From JBCCRH01 sp039208045 (lineage in GTDB: Bacteria; Bacteroidota; Bacteroidia; Chitinophagales; Saprospiraceae), in assembly GCA_039208045.1 (NCBI GenBank), contig JBCCRH010000013.1:1-31443 (forward strand): a stretch of DNA of 31,443 nucleotides, in the 5' to 3' direction. Below are positions 6,222-14,443 of the stretch, piece by piece. The notes under the pieces are model-generated. The model was not told where the DNA came from and made no database searches. It was given only the letters and a program-made list of their open reading frames with translations. The position numbers were made by a program, and so were the translations under genes. Within the stretch, counting starts at the first letter, position 1; the number at the start of each line of letters is the position of its first letter.

Positions 6222-7343
6222 TTAGGAATTGATGATGGTTTCCCAGAGTTGATCATAATGCTCAATCATGGATGACCAATCATAATGTTCGACATAGGTT
6301 TGATACGTCTGATTTCTAATCGTGTCAATGCGCTCTAAAGAACGCTTCAAGAAAGGATAAAAGTCTCCATCTTGATCGTAAAAATGTTTACTTTGATGAG
6401 GCTCAGGAATGTGTTCTTCGTAAGCCAACCGCTTAGGTAAAATAGGAAAACAATTACAGAATATGGCTTCCACCACGCTTATTCCAAAAAAATCCTGCTT
6501 ACTGGTTACCGGCAGTATATCTGCCTGCCAGAGTAGCCTACGGTATTCAGCTCTACTCTTGGCATACCCAAAATGGAGCAGCTCTCGCTCAAATAGCTGA
6601 GGGATTTGTTCAAATATCTTGGGTTGTTTATTGTACGACTTGCCCACTACAATGAGTCTAAAATCGATTTGCTCATCTTGCAATTGCTGTAAGGCCTCAA
6701 AAAATGCATCAGGGTTCTTATCGTACTCCCAGCGATGATTCCAAAGTACTGTTCCAGGATGCTCACTACGACTTGGATTGGTTTGCTGTAGCTCAGTAAG
6801 ATTTAAACCTAAGGGTAACACCTCGCTTTTTTGTCGAATTAGATCAATTGTTTCTAGGTTTTTAAAATCTGGGAAACGCCTTAGAAAAGCCTCTAATGCC
6901 GATAAAAAAGAGGCCTTATGAAAAGCTGAATTGAAGAGTACTGCATCAGCAGCTAGAGCAGAAGTATAGTTGATAAAGCTATATTGGTTATTACGCCGAA
7001 GCGTAGTATCTGGATCAGTAGGCGACCAAGGATAAGTGAGTTGATTTTCATGAAAATAAATGGCGACTGGAATCGTACTCGTCTGTTGCTTGGTAAGCCC
7101 CAAGAAGGTACTTAAGTCGAGCATATCAGTGGCGATGATAAGGTCAGGACGATGGGAAAGTCGTTGGAAAGCATTGGCCAAAGTGACGGCTGCACCATGC
7201 ATACGCCACTTCCAATGCCGACCCGGAAGCGATAGAATTTCTATATCATGCCTGCTAAAGCGCTGCATCTGGGTAGCCCACTGTTGGTGGCTTCCTGTTA
7301 AAAAAGGCTCTAAGAGTACGATTTTGCGATTCATCTTTTCCAT
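6222..7343 (-). CDS. Probable tRNA-queuosine alpha-mannosyltransferase homologue (DUF3524, GT-B)
   Basis: The N-terminal domain matches DUF3524, the domain of animal GTDC1/QTMAN, which adds mannose from GDP-mannose to queuosine in tRNA-Asp. Signature stretches are LLEPFLTGSHQQWA (residues ~10-23), LSLPGRHWKWRMHGAAVTLA (~38-57), LIIATDMLDLSTFLGL (~68-83) and AIYFHENQLTYPW (~93-105). The C-terminal half is a GT4-like Rossmann domain: VLWNHRWEYDKNPD (~200-213), LHFGYAKSRAEYRRLL, and a donor-site region TSKQDFFGISVVEAIFCNCF ending YEEHIPEP. At 373 residues it is a typical GT-B length. The ATG at 7343 has GGAG 4-5 bases upstream; the ATG at 7334 is an alternative. Bacterial function is inferred from homology only. 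Confidence 0.85.
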   Translation of the reverse strand: MEKMNRKIVLLEPFLTGSHQQWATQMQRFSRHDIEILSLPGRHWKWRMHGAAVTLANAFQRLSHRPDLIIATDMLDLSTFLGLTKQQTSTIPVAIYFHENQLTYPWSPTDPDTTLRRNNQYSFINYTSALAADAVLFNSAFHKASFLSALEAFLRRFPDFKNLETIDLIRQKSEVLPLGLNLTELQQTNPSRSEHPGTVLWNHRWEYDKNPDAFFEALQQLQDEQIDFRLIVVGKSYNKQPKIFEQIPQLFERELLHFGYAKSRAEYRRLLWQADILPVTSKQDFFGISVVEAIFCNCFPILPKRLAYEEHIPEPHQSKHFYDQDGDFYPFLKRSLERIDTIRNQTYQTYVEHYDWSSMIEHYDQLWETIINS

Positions 7344-7500
7344 ATTCTCCGTTATGCGCTACATTAGTGCTCAAGGTATGATTTTAAAAACGCTTAAACA
7401 GTTTAGCATAACTTTAAGAAACTTAGGCAAAAAAGTATTTATTCCTTTTTTATCTTTATGAGGTAGGGTTCAACAAAAGCCCAATTAACGACAATTCAAC
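7344..7500. promoter_or_regulatory. Divergent promoter region
   Basis: 157 bases between the divergent glycosyltransferase and phosphatase genes. It is AT-rich to the right. TATCTTTA at 7451-7458 is one base from TAnnTTTG and lies 42 bases before the phosphatase start. Nothing else is recognisable. Confidence 0.35.
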
Positions 7501-8769
7501 ATGGCCGATTTCTCGGAAATAAAACAAGAACTGACTAAAATGGAGGCGCTCGAACGGGCCCTCAACCTGAAGCAACTTCAGATCAATCGGCTACTGAATA
7601 TTACCCAAGCGATTAATAATAATGTATCGGCTGAAGGCCTCTACAAAATGTACAACTCTTTTTTGAGTTGGGAGATTGGGGTAAAAAAGATGGTCCTCTA
7701 CATCAAAGAGGAGCAGCAAAACTGGTTTTGTGCTACTTCTATTGGAATCGCTGAGGAGCTCATCGCTTTGGATATTCAGGCTAAACTACTAGAGTATAAG
7801 AAGCTTGATAATCTAGGAGAAAGTGATCATCCTCTAATTAGAGAGTTTGACGTGGTTATCCCGGTTCGGCATAAAGACGATCCTATTGCTTTTGTATTTA
7901 TCGGTGGTTTTTCTGAAGATGAAGATATGTATAGTAAGGTACAATTTATTACTACCATTACTAATGTCATTGCCGTAGCAATAGAGAACAAGCGGCTATT
8001 TAAGCGACAGCTAGAACAAGAACGCCTGAAGCGAGAAATGGAGCTGGCAAGTACGATGCAGCGTACGCTGATCCCGAAGCAGATGCCTCGCAAAGATTGC
8101 TATGAATTGGCAAGCATTTACAAACCTCATTTAGGGGTTGGAGGCGATTATTATGATTTTATCGAATTTGACGATGGCAAAATCGTCTTTTGTGTAGGTG
8201 ATATATCGGGTAAAGGAGTTGCAGCAGCACTCTTGATGGCTAATTTTCAGGCTAACTTCCATACCCTCATCAACAAGCGTACGGAATTGGATGAGTTTAT
8301 TCGCGATTTAAATACTTCTGTGAATTTAATCACGAGAGGGGAGCGTTTCATTACTTTTTTCATTGCCGAGTACGATATGGTGACCTGCCAACTTAAATAT
8401 GTCAATGCAGGGCACAATCCCCCCGTACTTGTAATGGATGATCAATACCATCAGTTAGATAAAGGGTGTACCATTTTGGGGTCATTTCAGGAACTCCCGG
8501 AAGTAGAGATTGGTTATTTCAACATCGATAGCGATGCTATGATTCTATCCTTTACAGATGGAGTGACGGATCTGGTGGATGAGCAAGGAGAATACTTTAG
8601 TGAGCAGATGCTATACCAATTTGTTCAGTCTAACTATCGCCTCTCAGCATCTGCCTTCAATGACGTACTAATGGCACACATTGATGAATTTAAGGGAGAA
8701 CAAAACTATCCTGATGATTTTACCATTTTAACTTGTAAGATTTTCATTACTCCTGTGAAGTGCTATTAG
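7501..8769 (+). CDS. GAF-SpoIIE protein serine/threonine phosphatase (RsbU-like)
   Basis: 422 residues. An N-terminal coiled coil (~1-40) is followed by a GAF-like sensor domain (~40-165), a short linker helix, then a PP2C-type SpoIIE domain (~180-420). The helix ELASTMQRTLIPKQMP (~181-196) is the family's hallmark lead-in. Metal-binding motifs are GGDYYDF (214-220) and GDISGKG (233-239), with YVNAGHNPP and FTDGVTDLVDEQGE further on. Such proteins dephosphorylate anti-sigma-factor antagonists in partner-switching stress or regulatory pathways; no STAS or HATPase partner is in this window. The gene stands alone, divergent from the glycosyltransferase. Confidence 0.93.
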   Translation: MADFSEIKQELTKMEALERALNLKQLQINRLLNITQAINNNVSAEGLYKMYNSFLSWEIGVKKMVLYIKEEQQNWFCATSIGIAEELIALDIQAKLLEYKKLDNLGESDHPLIREFDVVIPVRHKDDPIAFVFIGGFSEDEDMYSKVQFITTITNVIAVAIENKRLFKRQLEQERLKREMELASTMQRTLIPKQMPRKDCYELASIYKPHLGVGGDYYDFIEFDDGKIVFCVGDISGKGVAAALLMANFQANFHTLINKRTELDEFIRDLNTSVNLITRGERFITFFIAEYDMVTCQLKYVNAGHNPPVLVMDDQYHQLDKGCTILGSFQELPEVEIGYFNIDSDAMILSFTDGVTDLVDEQGEYFSEQMLYQFVQSNYRLSASAFNDVLMAHIDEFKGEQNYPDDFTILTCKIFITPVKCY

Positions 8770-8831
8770 CCATTCGATCACTTTAAAAGGCCGAGTAGTC
8801 GAATAAATAAGTCTTTCGAATACGTTAAAGT

Positions 8832-8839
8832 TACATTTG
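8832..8839 (+). promoter_or_regulatory. Bacteroidota -7 element TACATTTG
   Basis: Exact TAnnTTTG, extended as TACATTTGCAGT, identical in these 12 bases to the element at 19135. It lies 80 bases upstream of the TM2 gene, so the leader would be about 75 nt. Confidence 0.55.
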
Positions 8840-8919
8840 CAGTCTAAGAAAAACGATACAATAAGAACAAATCAATAGTTTGTTCCTTTTTACTACAAAA
8901 AATTTAGCTTTACTACTGG

Positions 8920-9747
8920 ATGAAGGATAAAAATGTTGCCGGACTTTTAGCACTATTTTTTGGTGGATTAGGTGTACATCGGTTCTACTTGGGACAAGCT
9001 GGTTTAGGCGTTTTTTACCTAATTTTCTGCTGGTTTCCATTGATTTGGATAATGGGACTCATTGATGCAATTGTTTTTTTCTCAATGGATAAAGAACATT
9101 TTGACATTAAGTATAACAAGCAGTTCTATAGAGCAGAAAGAAGAAGAGGTAAAAGTGAGCGTTCGACCGGTACAGAGCGTAAAACTTATCGCAATAGAGA
9201 ACGATACGAACAGCGAGATCGCCAGCGCAACGAGCGCGAACGTAAAACTACGCGAAGATCGAGTAGCGCTAAGCGGAAAGCCCCCAAGTCAAATCCCTAC
9301 AAGCAAAGCGGTATCCAACGATATAAAGATTACGACTATGATGGTGCTATTGAAGACTTTAAAAGAGCACTCGAAGTAGACCCAGAAGATATTGCCGTGC
9401 ACTTCAATTTGGCATGTGCTTACTCGCTGAATGAAGAAGCCGAAAAGGCATTTTTTCATTTGGATAAAGCAGTGGCCAATGGATTTAATGATCTAAAGCG
9501 AATTAAAGACCACGATGCGCTTGCCTTTTTAAGAATTCAACCCAATTTTGACGATTTTGAACAAAATGGTTTCCGTTTAATCCCTAAATTGGAAGCACCA
9601 AAGCAAACACTTCTGGACTCAAAGCCCGCCAACGATGCTGCTTCAGCAGATTTGTTGGCCCAACTAAAGAAATTAGGAGAACTGAGAGAGAAAGGGTTAT
9701 TAACTAATGAAGAATTTGATATCCAAAAGAAAAAATTGCTAGATTAG
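8920..9747 (+). CDS. TM2-TPR-SHOCT membrane protein
   Basis: 275 residues with three parts. Residues ~3-55 are a TM2 domain with two membrane helices (LLALFFGGLGVHRFYLGQAG ... FPLIWIMGLIDAI). Residues ~70-130 are an extremely Arg/Lys-rich, low-complexity linker. Residues ~127-190 are TPR-like (YKDYDYDGAIEDFKRALEVD, then FNLACAYSLNEEAEKAF). The last ~30 residues are a SHOCT motif (LLAQLKKLGELREKGLLTNE). SHOCT often caps membrane or oligomerising proteins, and TPRs bind partners. The basic linker is presumably cytoplasmic and could bind nucleic acid or acidic lipids (inference). The role is unknown. Confidence 0.85.
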   Translation: MKDKNVAGLLALFFGGLGVHRFYLGQAGLGVFYLIFCWFPLIWIMGLIDAIVFFSMDKEHFDIKYNKQFYRAERRRGKSERSTGTERKTYRNRERYEQRDRQRNERERKTTRRSSSAKRKAPKSNPYKQSGIQRYKDYDYDGAIEDFKRALEVDPEDIAVHFNLACAYSLNEEAEKAFFHLDKAVANGFNDLKRIKDHDALAFLRIQPNFDDFEQNGFRLIPKLEAPKQTLLDSKPANDAASADLLAQLKKLGELREKGLLTNEEFDIQKKKLLD

Positions 9748-9823
9748 GTAAAAGTGATTGAAACTTATTCTCCTGGTAACTGTCTTCTTATTGCCAGATT
9801 AATCGAGATACCTCTACAAAGTA

Positions 9824-10483
9824 ATGGTTGCTGAAAGTCTCATATCTTATACGATCGTACCACTTCGGACTTCTGATACCGGAGAGGAGGCACTCAGCAT
9901 AATGGATGACTTCCATGTAAAGCACCTTCCTATTGTCAACAACGAAGAATTGCTTGGTCTCATTTCTGAAGAAGATATTCTTGAGTTTGATGTTAATGAA
10001 CCAGTAGGTTCTTACAGCCTTTCCTTAACCCATCCTTACGCTCGCATCAACGATCACATTTATGAGCTAATGCGTTTGCTTACTCAGCACAACTTGACCG
10101 TTATTCCTGTAGTAGATAATGAGAATAAATATGTCGGTTTAGTAAGTCAAGAAGATTTATTACGCTACTTCGCCAGCACCGCTTCCTTTGCAGAGCCAGG
10201 AAGTATCATCGTCTTAGAAATTGGAAAACGGGACTATGCACTGAGTGAAATTGCAAGAATAATAGAAGCAGAAAATACCACCATCCTCAATTCCTTCGTT
10301 ACATCTACACCTGATTCTACTCAAATTGAGCTGACTATCAAATTAAGCCGTCAGAATATTCAGCCAATCATTGCTTCGCTCCAACGCTTTGATTATATCA
10401 TCAAGGCATCTTTCAATGAAATTGAATACTTTGAGTCACTGAAAGATCGCTACGATGCGCTCATGGCCTATCTAAATATTTAG
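9824..10483 (+). CDS. CBS-domain-pair protein with C-terminal ACT-like domain
   Basis: 219 residues. Two CBS motifs form a probable adenosine-nucleotide-binding Bateman module: the first (~5-55) contains EALSIMDDFHVKHLPIVNNEELLG, the second (~75-120) HNLTVIPVVDNENKYVGLVS. Residues ~130-215 (IIVLEIGKRDYALSEIARII ... ) resemble an ACT-like fold, as in AcuB-type proteins. Probably a cytoplasmic energy- or ligand-sensing regulator; target unknown. It is followed on the same strand by the barrel protein and nadK, after a 119-base gap containing its own promoter-like element. Confidence 0.85.
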   Translation: MVAESLISYTIVPLRTSDTGEEALSIMDDFHVKHLPIVNNEELLGLISEEDILEFDVNEPVGSYSLSLTHPYARINDHIYELMRLLTQHNLTVIPVVDNENKYVGLVSQEDLLRYFASTASFAEPGSIIVLEIGKRDYALSEIARIIEAENTTILNSFVTSTPDSTQIELTIKLSRQNIQPIIASLQRFDYIIKASFNEIEYFESLKDRYDALMAYLNI

Positions 10484-10525
10484 TCAAAGTAGCAACTAGC
10501 CTACACTTCATCGTTTGCATTTTAT

Positions 10526-10533
10526 TAAATTTG
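10526..10533 (+). promoter_or_regulatory. Bacteroidota -7 element TAAATTTG
   Basis: Exact TAnnTTTG, 69 bases before the BamA-like gene. No well-spaced TTTG upstream. Confidence 0.4.
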
Positions 10534-10602
10534 GTTTAAAATTGGGCATAATAGGCAGAAAACAGTATATTTTTTGCTAGTTCCAAAAACGACTACACCG
10601 AC

Positions 10603-12015
10603 ATGGAGCGGAGGTTACTCTTATTTATCGCAATTCTTAGCTGCTTTTGCTGTGTGCTTAGTGCGCAGCCTAAGTCAATTATTGTTGATAAAATAACAAT
10701 CAAGGGGAATGATAAAACACGTGCTCCCATCATCTTACGGGAACTACAGTTCCAAAAAGGGGATACGATTCCTTTCATTCAGTTAGAGCAGATACTTGAG
10801 GAAAGTCGACAGCTAGTTATGAATACGGGGCTTTTCAACAAAGCCCATTTCTCCTTTTTAGAGTGGAATGGTATGAGTTCCAAAGTTCATCTTCTATTAG
10901 AGGTAGTAGAAGCTTGGTATATTTTTCCTGTTCCCATATTCGAGTTGGCTGATAGGAATTTTAACGTTTGGTGGGTAGAGCAAAATAGATCTTTAGATCG
11001 TATCAATTTTGGCCTAGAGTTTACCCATTTGAATATAACAGGCCGTCGCGATAAGCTAAAGCTGAATGCCAAATATGGGTACACCCGAAATTATGGCTTC
11101 GCTTATAGCCTTCCCTATATCAATAAAAAGCAAACCTTAGGGTTGTCAATAGATGTAAATTTTGCTCGAAACCGAGAGGTCAATTATATGACCTTAGATA
11201 ACAAGCAAGCTTTCTTTCAGAATGAAGAAACGGAAGCTTTCTTATTTAAGCGGTTTCGTTCAATAACTGGCTTGTTTTATCGCCCTGGGCTTCGGGCACA
11301 GCATGAGTTTTACCTTTCCTATCGGCAAAATAGCATCTCGGGCGAGGTTGCCGAACAACTCAATCCTGACTTTTTTCTAGGGGGCAAAACACTTCAACGC
11401 TTCTTCAGCTTTCAGTACCACTACACCTATGATATGCGAGATATTCGGCCTTACCCAATGACCGGATACTACATTAATTTTCTGCTTGAAAAAGATGGCT
11501 TAGGTATTTTTTCTGATAGAGATGGCCTTACCTTATTGGGCACTTATGCCAAGTATCACACGCTATCATCGCGCTGGAGCATGGCTTCTGAAGCTCAAGG
11601 TAAATTGTCCATTATTCGTTCTCGCCAGCCCTATAATGATAATCGGGCGCTAGGTTTTAGCCGATACGTGATGCGTGGATTTGAATACTATATTGTGGAT
11701 GGGCTAGATATGGGTACCATAAAATCAACCTTGCGGTACAAACTCTTCGAGCGCGAACTTAATTTTGGTAGAGTGATGCCTATTAAGGCATTCAAGGCCA
11801 TGCCGTTCAAGATTTTCCTAACCTTGAATGGCGATGTAGGCTACGTTAATGGCCCCTACGTACGAGAAGAAAACTTTCTAAATAATAAGTTGCTATACAG
11901 TGGTGGAGTAGGTATCAATTTTGTACTTTACTACGACAAGGTTATTCAAATCAACTATAGCCTTAATGGCCTCAATGAGGCTGGTGTGTTTTTACACCTT
12001 AACATGAACATCTGA
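10603..12015 (+). CDS. BamA/TamA-family outer membrane protein with one POTRA domain
   Basis: 470 residues. A signal peptide (MERRLLLFIAILSCFCCVLSAQ) is followed by a single POTRA domain (~24-100: VDKITIKGNDKTRAPIILRE ... NTGLFNKAHF) and a C-terminal Omp85-type beta barrel of ~370 residues, rich in alternating aromatic strands. The barrel includes RPYPMTGYYINF, LGFSRYVMRGFEYY and a terminal strand GVFLHLNMNI. This is much shorter than BamA (five POTRAs), so it is a BamA/TamA relative, not the main assembly pore. Its cargo is unknown. The stop overlaps the nadK start (TGATG), so the two are translationally coupled, although the functions have no obvious link. Confidence 0.88.
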   Translation: MERRLLLFIAILSCFCCVLSAQPKSIIVDKITIKGNDKTRAPIILRELQFQKGDTIPFIQLEQILEESRQLVMNTGLFNKAHFSFLEWNGMSSKVHLLLEVVEAWYIFPVPIFELADRNFNVWWVEQNRSLDRINFGLEFTHLNITGRRDKLKLNAKYGYTRNYGFAYSLPYINKKQTLGLSIDVNFARNREVNYMTLDNKQAFFQNEETEAFLFKRFRSITGLFYRPGLRAQHEFYLSYRQNSISGEVAEQLNPDFFLGGKTLQRFFSFQYHYTYDMRDIRPYPMTGYYINFLLEKDGLGIFSDRDGLTLLGTYAKYHTLSSRWSMASEAQGKLSIIRSRQPYNDNRALGFSRYVMRGFEYYIVDGLDMGTIKSTLRYKLFERELNFGRVMPIKAFKAMPFKIFLTLNGDVGYVNGPYVREENFLNNKLLYSGGVGINFVLYYDKVIQINYSLNGLNEAGVFLHLNMNI

Positions 12016-12896
12016 TGCAGGTTGTTATCTATAGCAAACTTTTCAAAGAAAAAGACCTACCTACTATCCAGCATCTATTCGATGTGCTTCATCACGAAGG
12101 CATCAATAGTTTTGTGTATGGGCCCTATCTGGAGCAACTCAAGGGTATTGTTCATTTCCAAAGGGATGTAGGAGTATTTGAGAGTTATCTGGATTTTTCG
12201 GTAAAAAAGCTCGATTTTTTTATCACCCTCGGTGGGGATGGTACCATCTTATCTGCATCTACCCACGTTCGTAATAGTGGCGTTCCTATCTTAGGGATCA
12301 ACCTTGGCCGACTTGGTTTTTTGGCCAGCATTGAAAAGAAACGAATAGAGCATGCCATCCAACTCCTCAAAAGAGGGATATATTTAGTAGAAGAGCGGAG
12401 CATGTTATACCTAGAGTCTAATCTTCCTCTTTTTGGGGAGATTCGCTTTGCGCTAAATGACTGCACACTGCTTAAGCGCGATACTTCTTCCATGATTACT
12501 ATCCATACTTTTATCAATGGGGCATACCTCAATTCGTACTGGGCAGATGGAATAATTATAGCTACGCCTACCGGCTCCACCGGCTACTCCCTAAGTTGTG
12601 GAGGGCCTATTATCTTTCCGAATTCTGGCAACTTTGTAATTACCCCCGTCGCACCCCACAATCTGAATGTTCGACCAGTAGTAATAGCTGATAATTCGGT
12701 TATCACCTTCGAAATTGAAGGACGAGCTGAAAATTTTCTTTGCACACTCGATTCTCGCTTTGAAGCCATCACTTCAGCACACCAATTGGCAGTCAGAAAG
12801 AATGATTTCCCAATCAAATTGGTGCAACTTCAAGATAGAGGCTTCATGGAAACGATCCGCAATAAGTTAACCTGGGGCATCGACTCTCGTAATTGA
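12015..12896 (+). CDS. nadK: NAD kinase
   Basis: Phosphorylates NAD to NADP with ATP. 293 residues, the normal length. Diagnostic motifs are in order: FITLGGDGTILSAST (GGDGT, ~72-82), LGINLGRLGFLASI (~97-110), ALNDCTLL in place of the usual NE-containing segment (~145), and the long TPTGSTGYSLSCGGPI motif near 185-200. Cytoplasmic. The ATG overlaps the stop of the barrel-protein gene by one base, and the next gene begins within 10 bases of its end, so it sits in the middle of an operon. Confidence 0.96.
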   Translation: MQVVIYSKLFKEKDLPTIQHLFDVLHHEGINSFVYGPYLEQLKGIVHFQRDVGVFESYLDFSVKKLDFFITLGGDGTILSASTHVRNSGVPILGINLGRLGFLASIEKKRIEHAIQLLKRGIYLVEERSMLYLESNLPLFGEIRFALNDCTLLKRDTSSMITIHTFINGAYLNSYWADGIIIATPTGSTGYSLSCGGPIIFPNSGNFVITPVAPHNLNVRPVVIADNSVITFEIEGRAENFLCTLDSRFEAITSAHQLAVRKNDFPIKLVQLQDRGFMETIRNKLTWGIDSRN

Positions 12897-12904
12897 TCTT
12901 AATT

Positions 12905-13663
12905 ATGTTGGCTACCATTCAACTTCATGGGCAGCATTATCAGTTTAATCTGTCTGCACCTATTGACATCTCCATACCTTTGAAGGAAGGCCTAGATACG
13001 GTAAATTGTTTCTATGCTCCATTGATGGAAACAGCACCCGTTGTTGCTGGAAGCTTTATTGGGTCTACCCAAGAAGGAGGGGCGGTTAACTTTCTTAACG
13101 TCAAACTTAACCCGCATGGTAATGGCACACACACAGAGTGTGTTGGACATATCGCCAAAGAGCCTTACACGATTAACCAGAGCTTACGACAGTTTCACTT
13201 TGCTGCTATACTAGTTAGTATTTTTCCTCAGCGCCAAAGCAATGGGGATCGAGTCATCTTAAAACAGCAGCTAGAAGAGGTTTTTCCTGAAGACTTTGTA
13301 CCCGAGGCTTTCATCATTCGCACGATGCCGAATGACAACCTCAAACTGAAAACAAATTATTCAGGGGCTAATCCGCCTTATTTAGATGCTGAAGCCATTG
13401 CCTTCCTGGTGGATCGTGGTATAAAGCATCTGCTAGTTGACCTCCCTTCGGTAGACCGAGAAGAAGATGGAGGGAAGTTGCTAGCTCATCGTGCCTTTTG
13501 GCAATATCCAGCGCATACACGAACTGATTGTACCATCAGCGAGTTGATTTATATAGATAATAAGGTTAAGGATGGGCATTATTTGCTCAATATACAGATT
13601 GCTAGTTTTGAGATTGATGTGAGTCCTAGTAAACCAATCTTGTATAAATTGATAAAAATATAA
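12905..13663 (+). CDS. Cyclase-family metal hydrolase (kynurenine-formamidase-like)
   Basis: About 252 residues. The signature LNPHGNGTHTECVGHI (near residue 75-90) is the HxGTHxD-like zinc-binding motif of the cyclase/KynB superfamily, here with Glu instead of Asp. A second conserved stretch, LLVDLPSVDREEDGGKLLAH (~177-196), follows. Members hydrolyse amide bonds (for example N-formylkynurenine); the substrate here is not predictable, and no other Trp-degradation genes are near. I chose the ATG at 12905. A TTG at 12893 in the same frame overlaps the nadK stop and would add four residues. No signal peptide is evident. Confidence 0.85.
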   Translation: MLATIQLHGQHYQFNLSAPIDISIPLKEGLDTVNCFYAPLMETAPVVAGSFIGSTQEGGAVNFLNVKLNPHGNGTHTECVGHIAKEPYTINQSLRQFHFAAILVSIFPQRQSNGDRVILKQQLEEVFPEDFVPEAFIIRTMPNDNLKLKTNYSGANPPYLDAEAIAFLVDRGIKHLLVDLPSVDREEDGGKLLAHRAFWQYPAHTRTDCTISELIYIDNKVKDGHYLLNIQIASFEIDVSPSKPILYKLIKI

Positions 13664-13714
13664 ACCCTTTTGAGCAACTTCCGTTAGCTATTAATATCTT
13701 TAAAATAAAAAGAC

Positions 13715-14392
13715 TTGAGCTTCTTAAAATCGACACGATACTCTAAGATCTATCGAGAATTCCAGGCGATTGACGCCCTGGCTTTCCAGCAGATCGTGCG
13801 TTTTTATGAAGAAAAGGAAAGAAAAATAGAGCAGCTACCATTTGAAGAGTATTTCGAGTTATTGGTGACTTACGTCAATGCACTCTTTGAGATTGGAGCA
13901 TACAATAAGCATCTTACAGTTGTTGACCTGGTAATTGAAGCCTCCGTAATCAATAATATACAGTATTATAAAGGGGAGGATGTTTTTTACAAAATGCTAT
14001 TCCGCAAAGCTGCTTCCCTTTTTCATATCCATAAATATGAAGAAACCAATTACATTCTACGAGAGCTTTTAAAAATGAATCCGCAGGATAAGAGTGCCGC
14101 CCTCTTCCTAAAAAAGTGCCTGCGTAAAAGGAACACAAAATTGATTCAGTCTGGCAGAGCTATTGCTATTTTTCTGCTCTTGCTTACCGCCTTTGTTATT
14201 GCATTTGAAGTGCTCTTTGTCCGTCCTTTCTATGAGCTCTATACCCCCTTAATTGAGCGGCTTAGAACATTAATTTTTATTAGTGGCCCACTCGTTCTCG
14301 CTCTTTGTTTTGCCATTCACCGCTGGCTGGCTGATCGTAAAGTTCAGCAATTCATCCAGCAGATTATCCGATCAAAACAAACCACTCGATAA
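13715..14392 (+). CDS. Unrecognised helical/TPR-like membrane protein
   Basis: 225 residues, no family recognised. Residues ~1-135 are helical, with TPR-like pairs (YNKHLTVVDLVIEASVIN; ASLFHIHKYEETNYILRELL). Two hydrophobic segments follow at ~146-168 (GRAIAIFLLLLTAFVIAFEV) and ~185-200, then a basic tail. This suggests a cytoplasmic N-terminal domain anchored by two helices. The start appears to be TTG at 13715: the frame has no ATG until well inside the domain (MLFRKAA), and a near-match promoter element TATCTTTA sits at 13695-13702, leaving a very short leader. It lies 51 bases after the cyclase gene and may be cotranscribed. Confidence 0.72.
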   Translation: MSFLKSTRYSKIYREFQAIDALAFQQIVRFYEEKERKIEQLPFEEYFELLVTYVNALFEIGAYNKHLTVVDLVIEASVINNIQYYKGEDVFYKMLFRKAASLFHIHKYEETNYILRELLKMNPQDKSAALFLKKCLRKRNTKLIQSGRAIAIFLLLLTAFVIAFEVLFVRPFYELYTPLIERLRTLIFISGPLVLALCFAIHRWLADRKVQQFIQQIIRSKQTTR

Positions 14393-14416
14393 TTCTTCTA
14401 AGATCAAGAAGTATTC

Positions 14417-14424
14417 TATTTTTG
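14417..14424 (+). promoter_or_regulatory. Bacteroidota -7 element TATTTTTG
   Basis: Exact TAnnTTTG only 19 bases before the nucleotidyltransferase start, giving a very short leader. Confidence 0.45.
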
Positions 14425-14443
14425 CGAGAGCAAAAACACGTAT

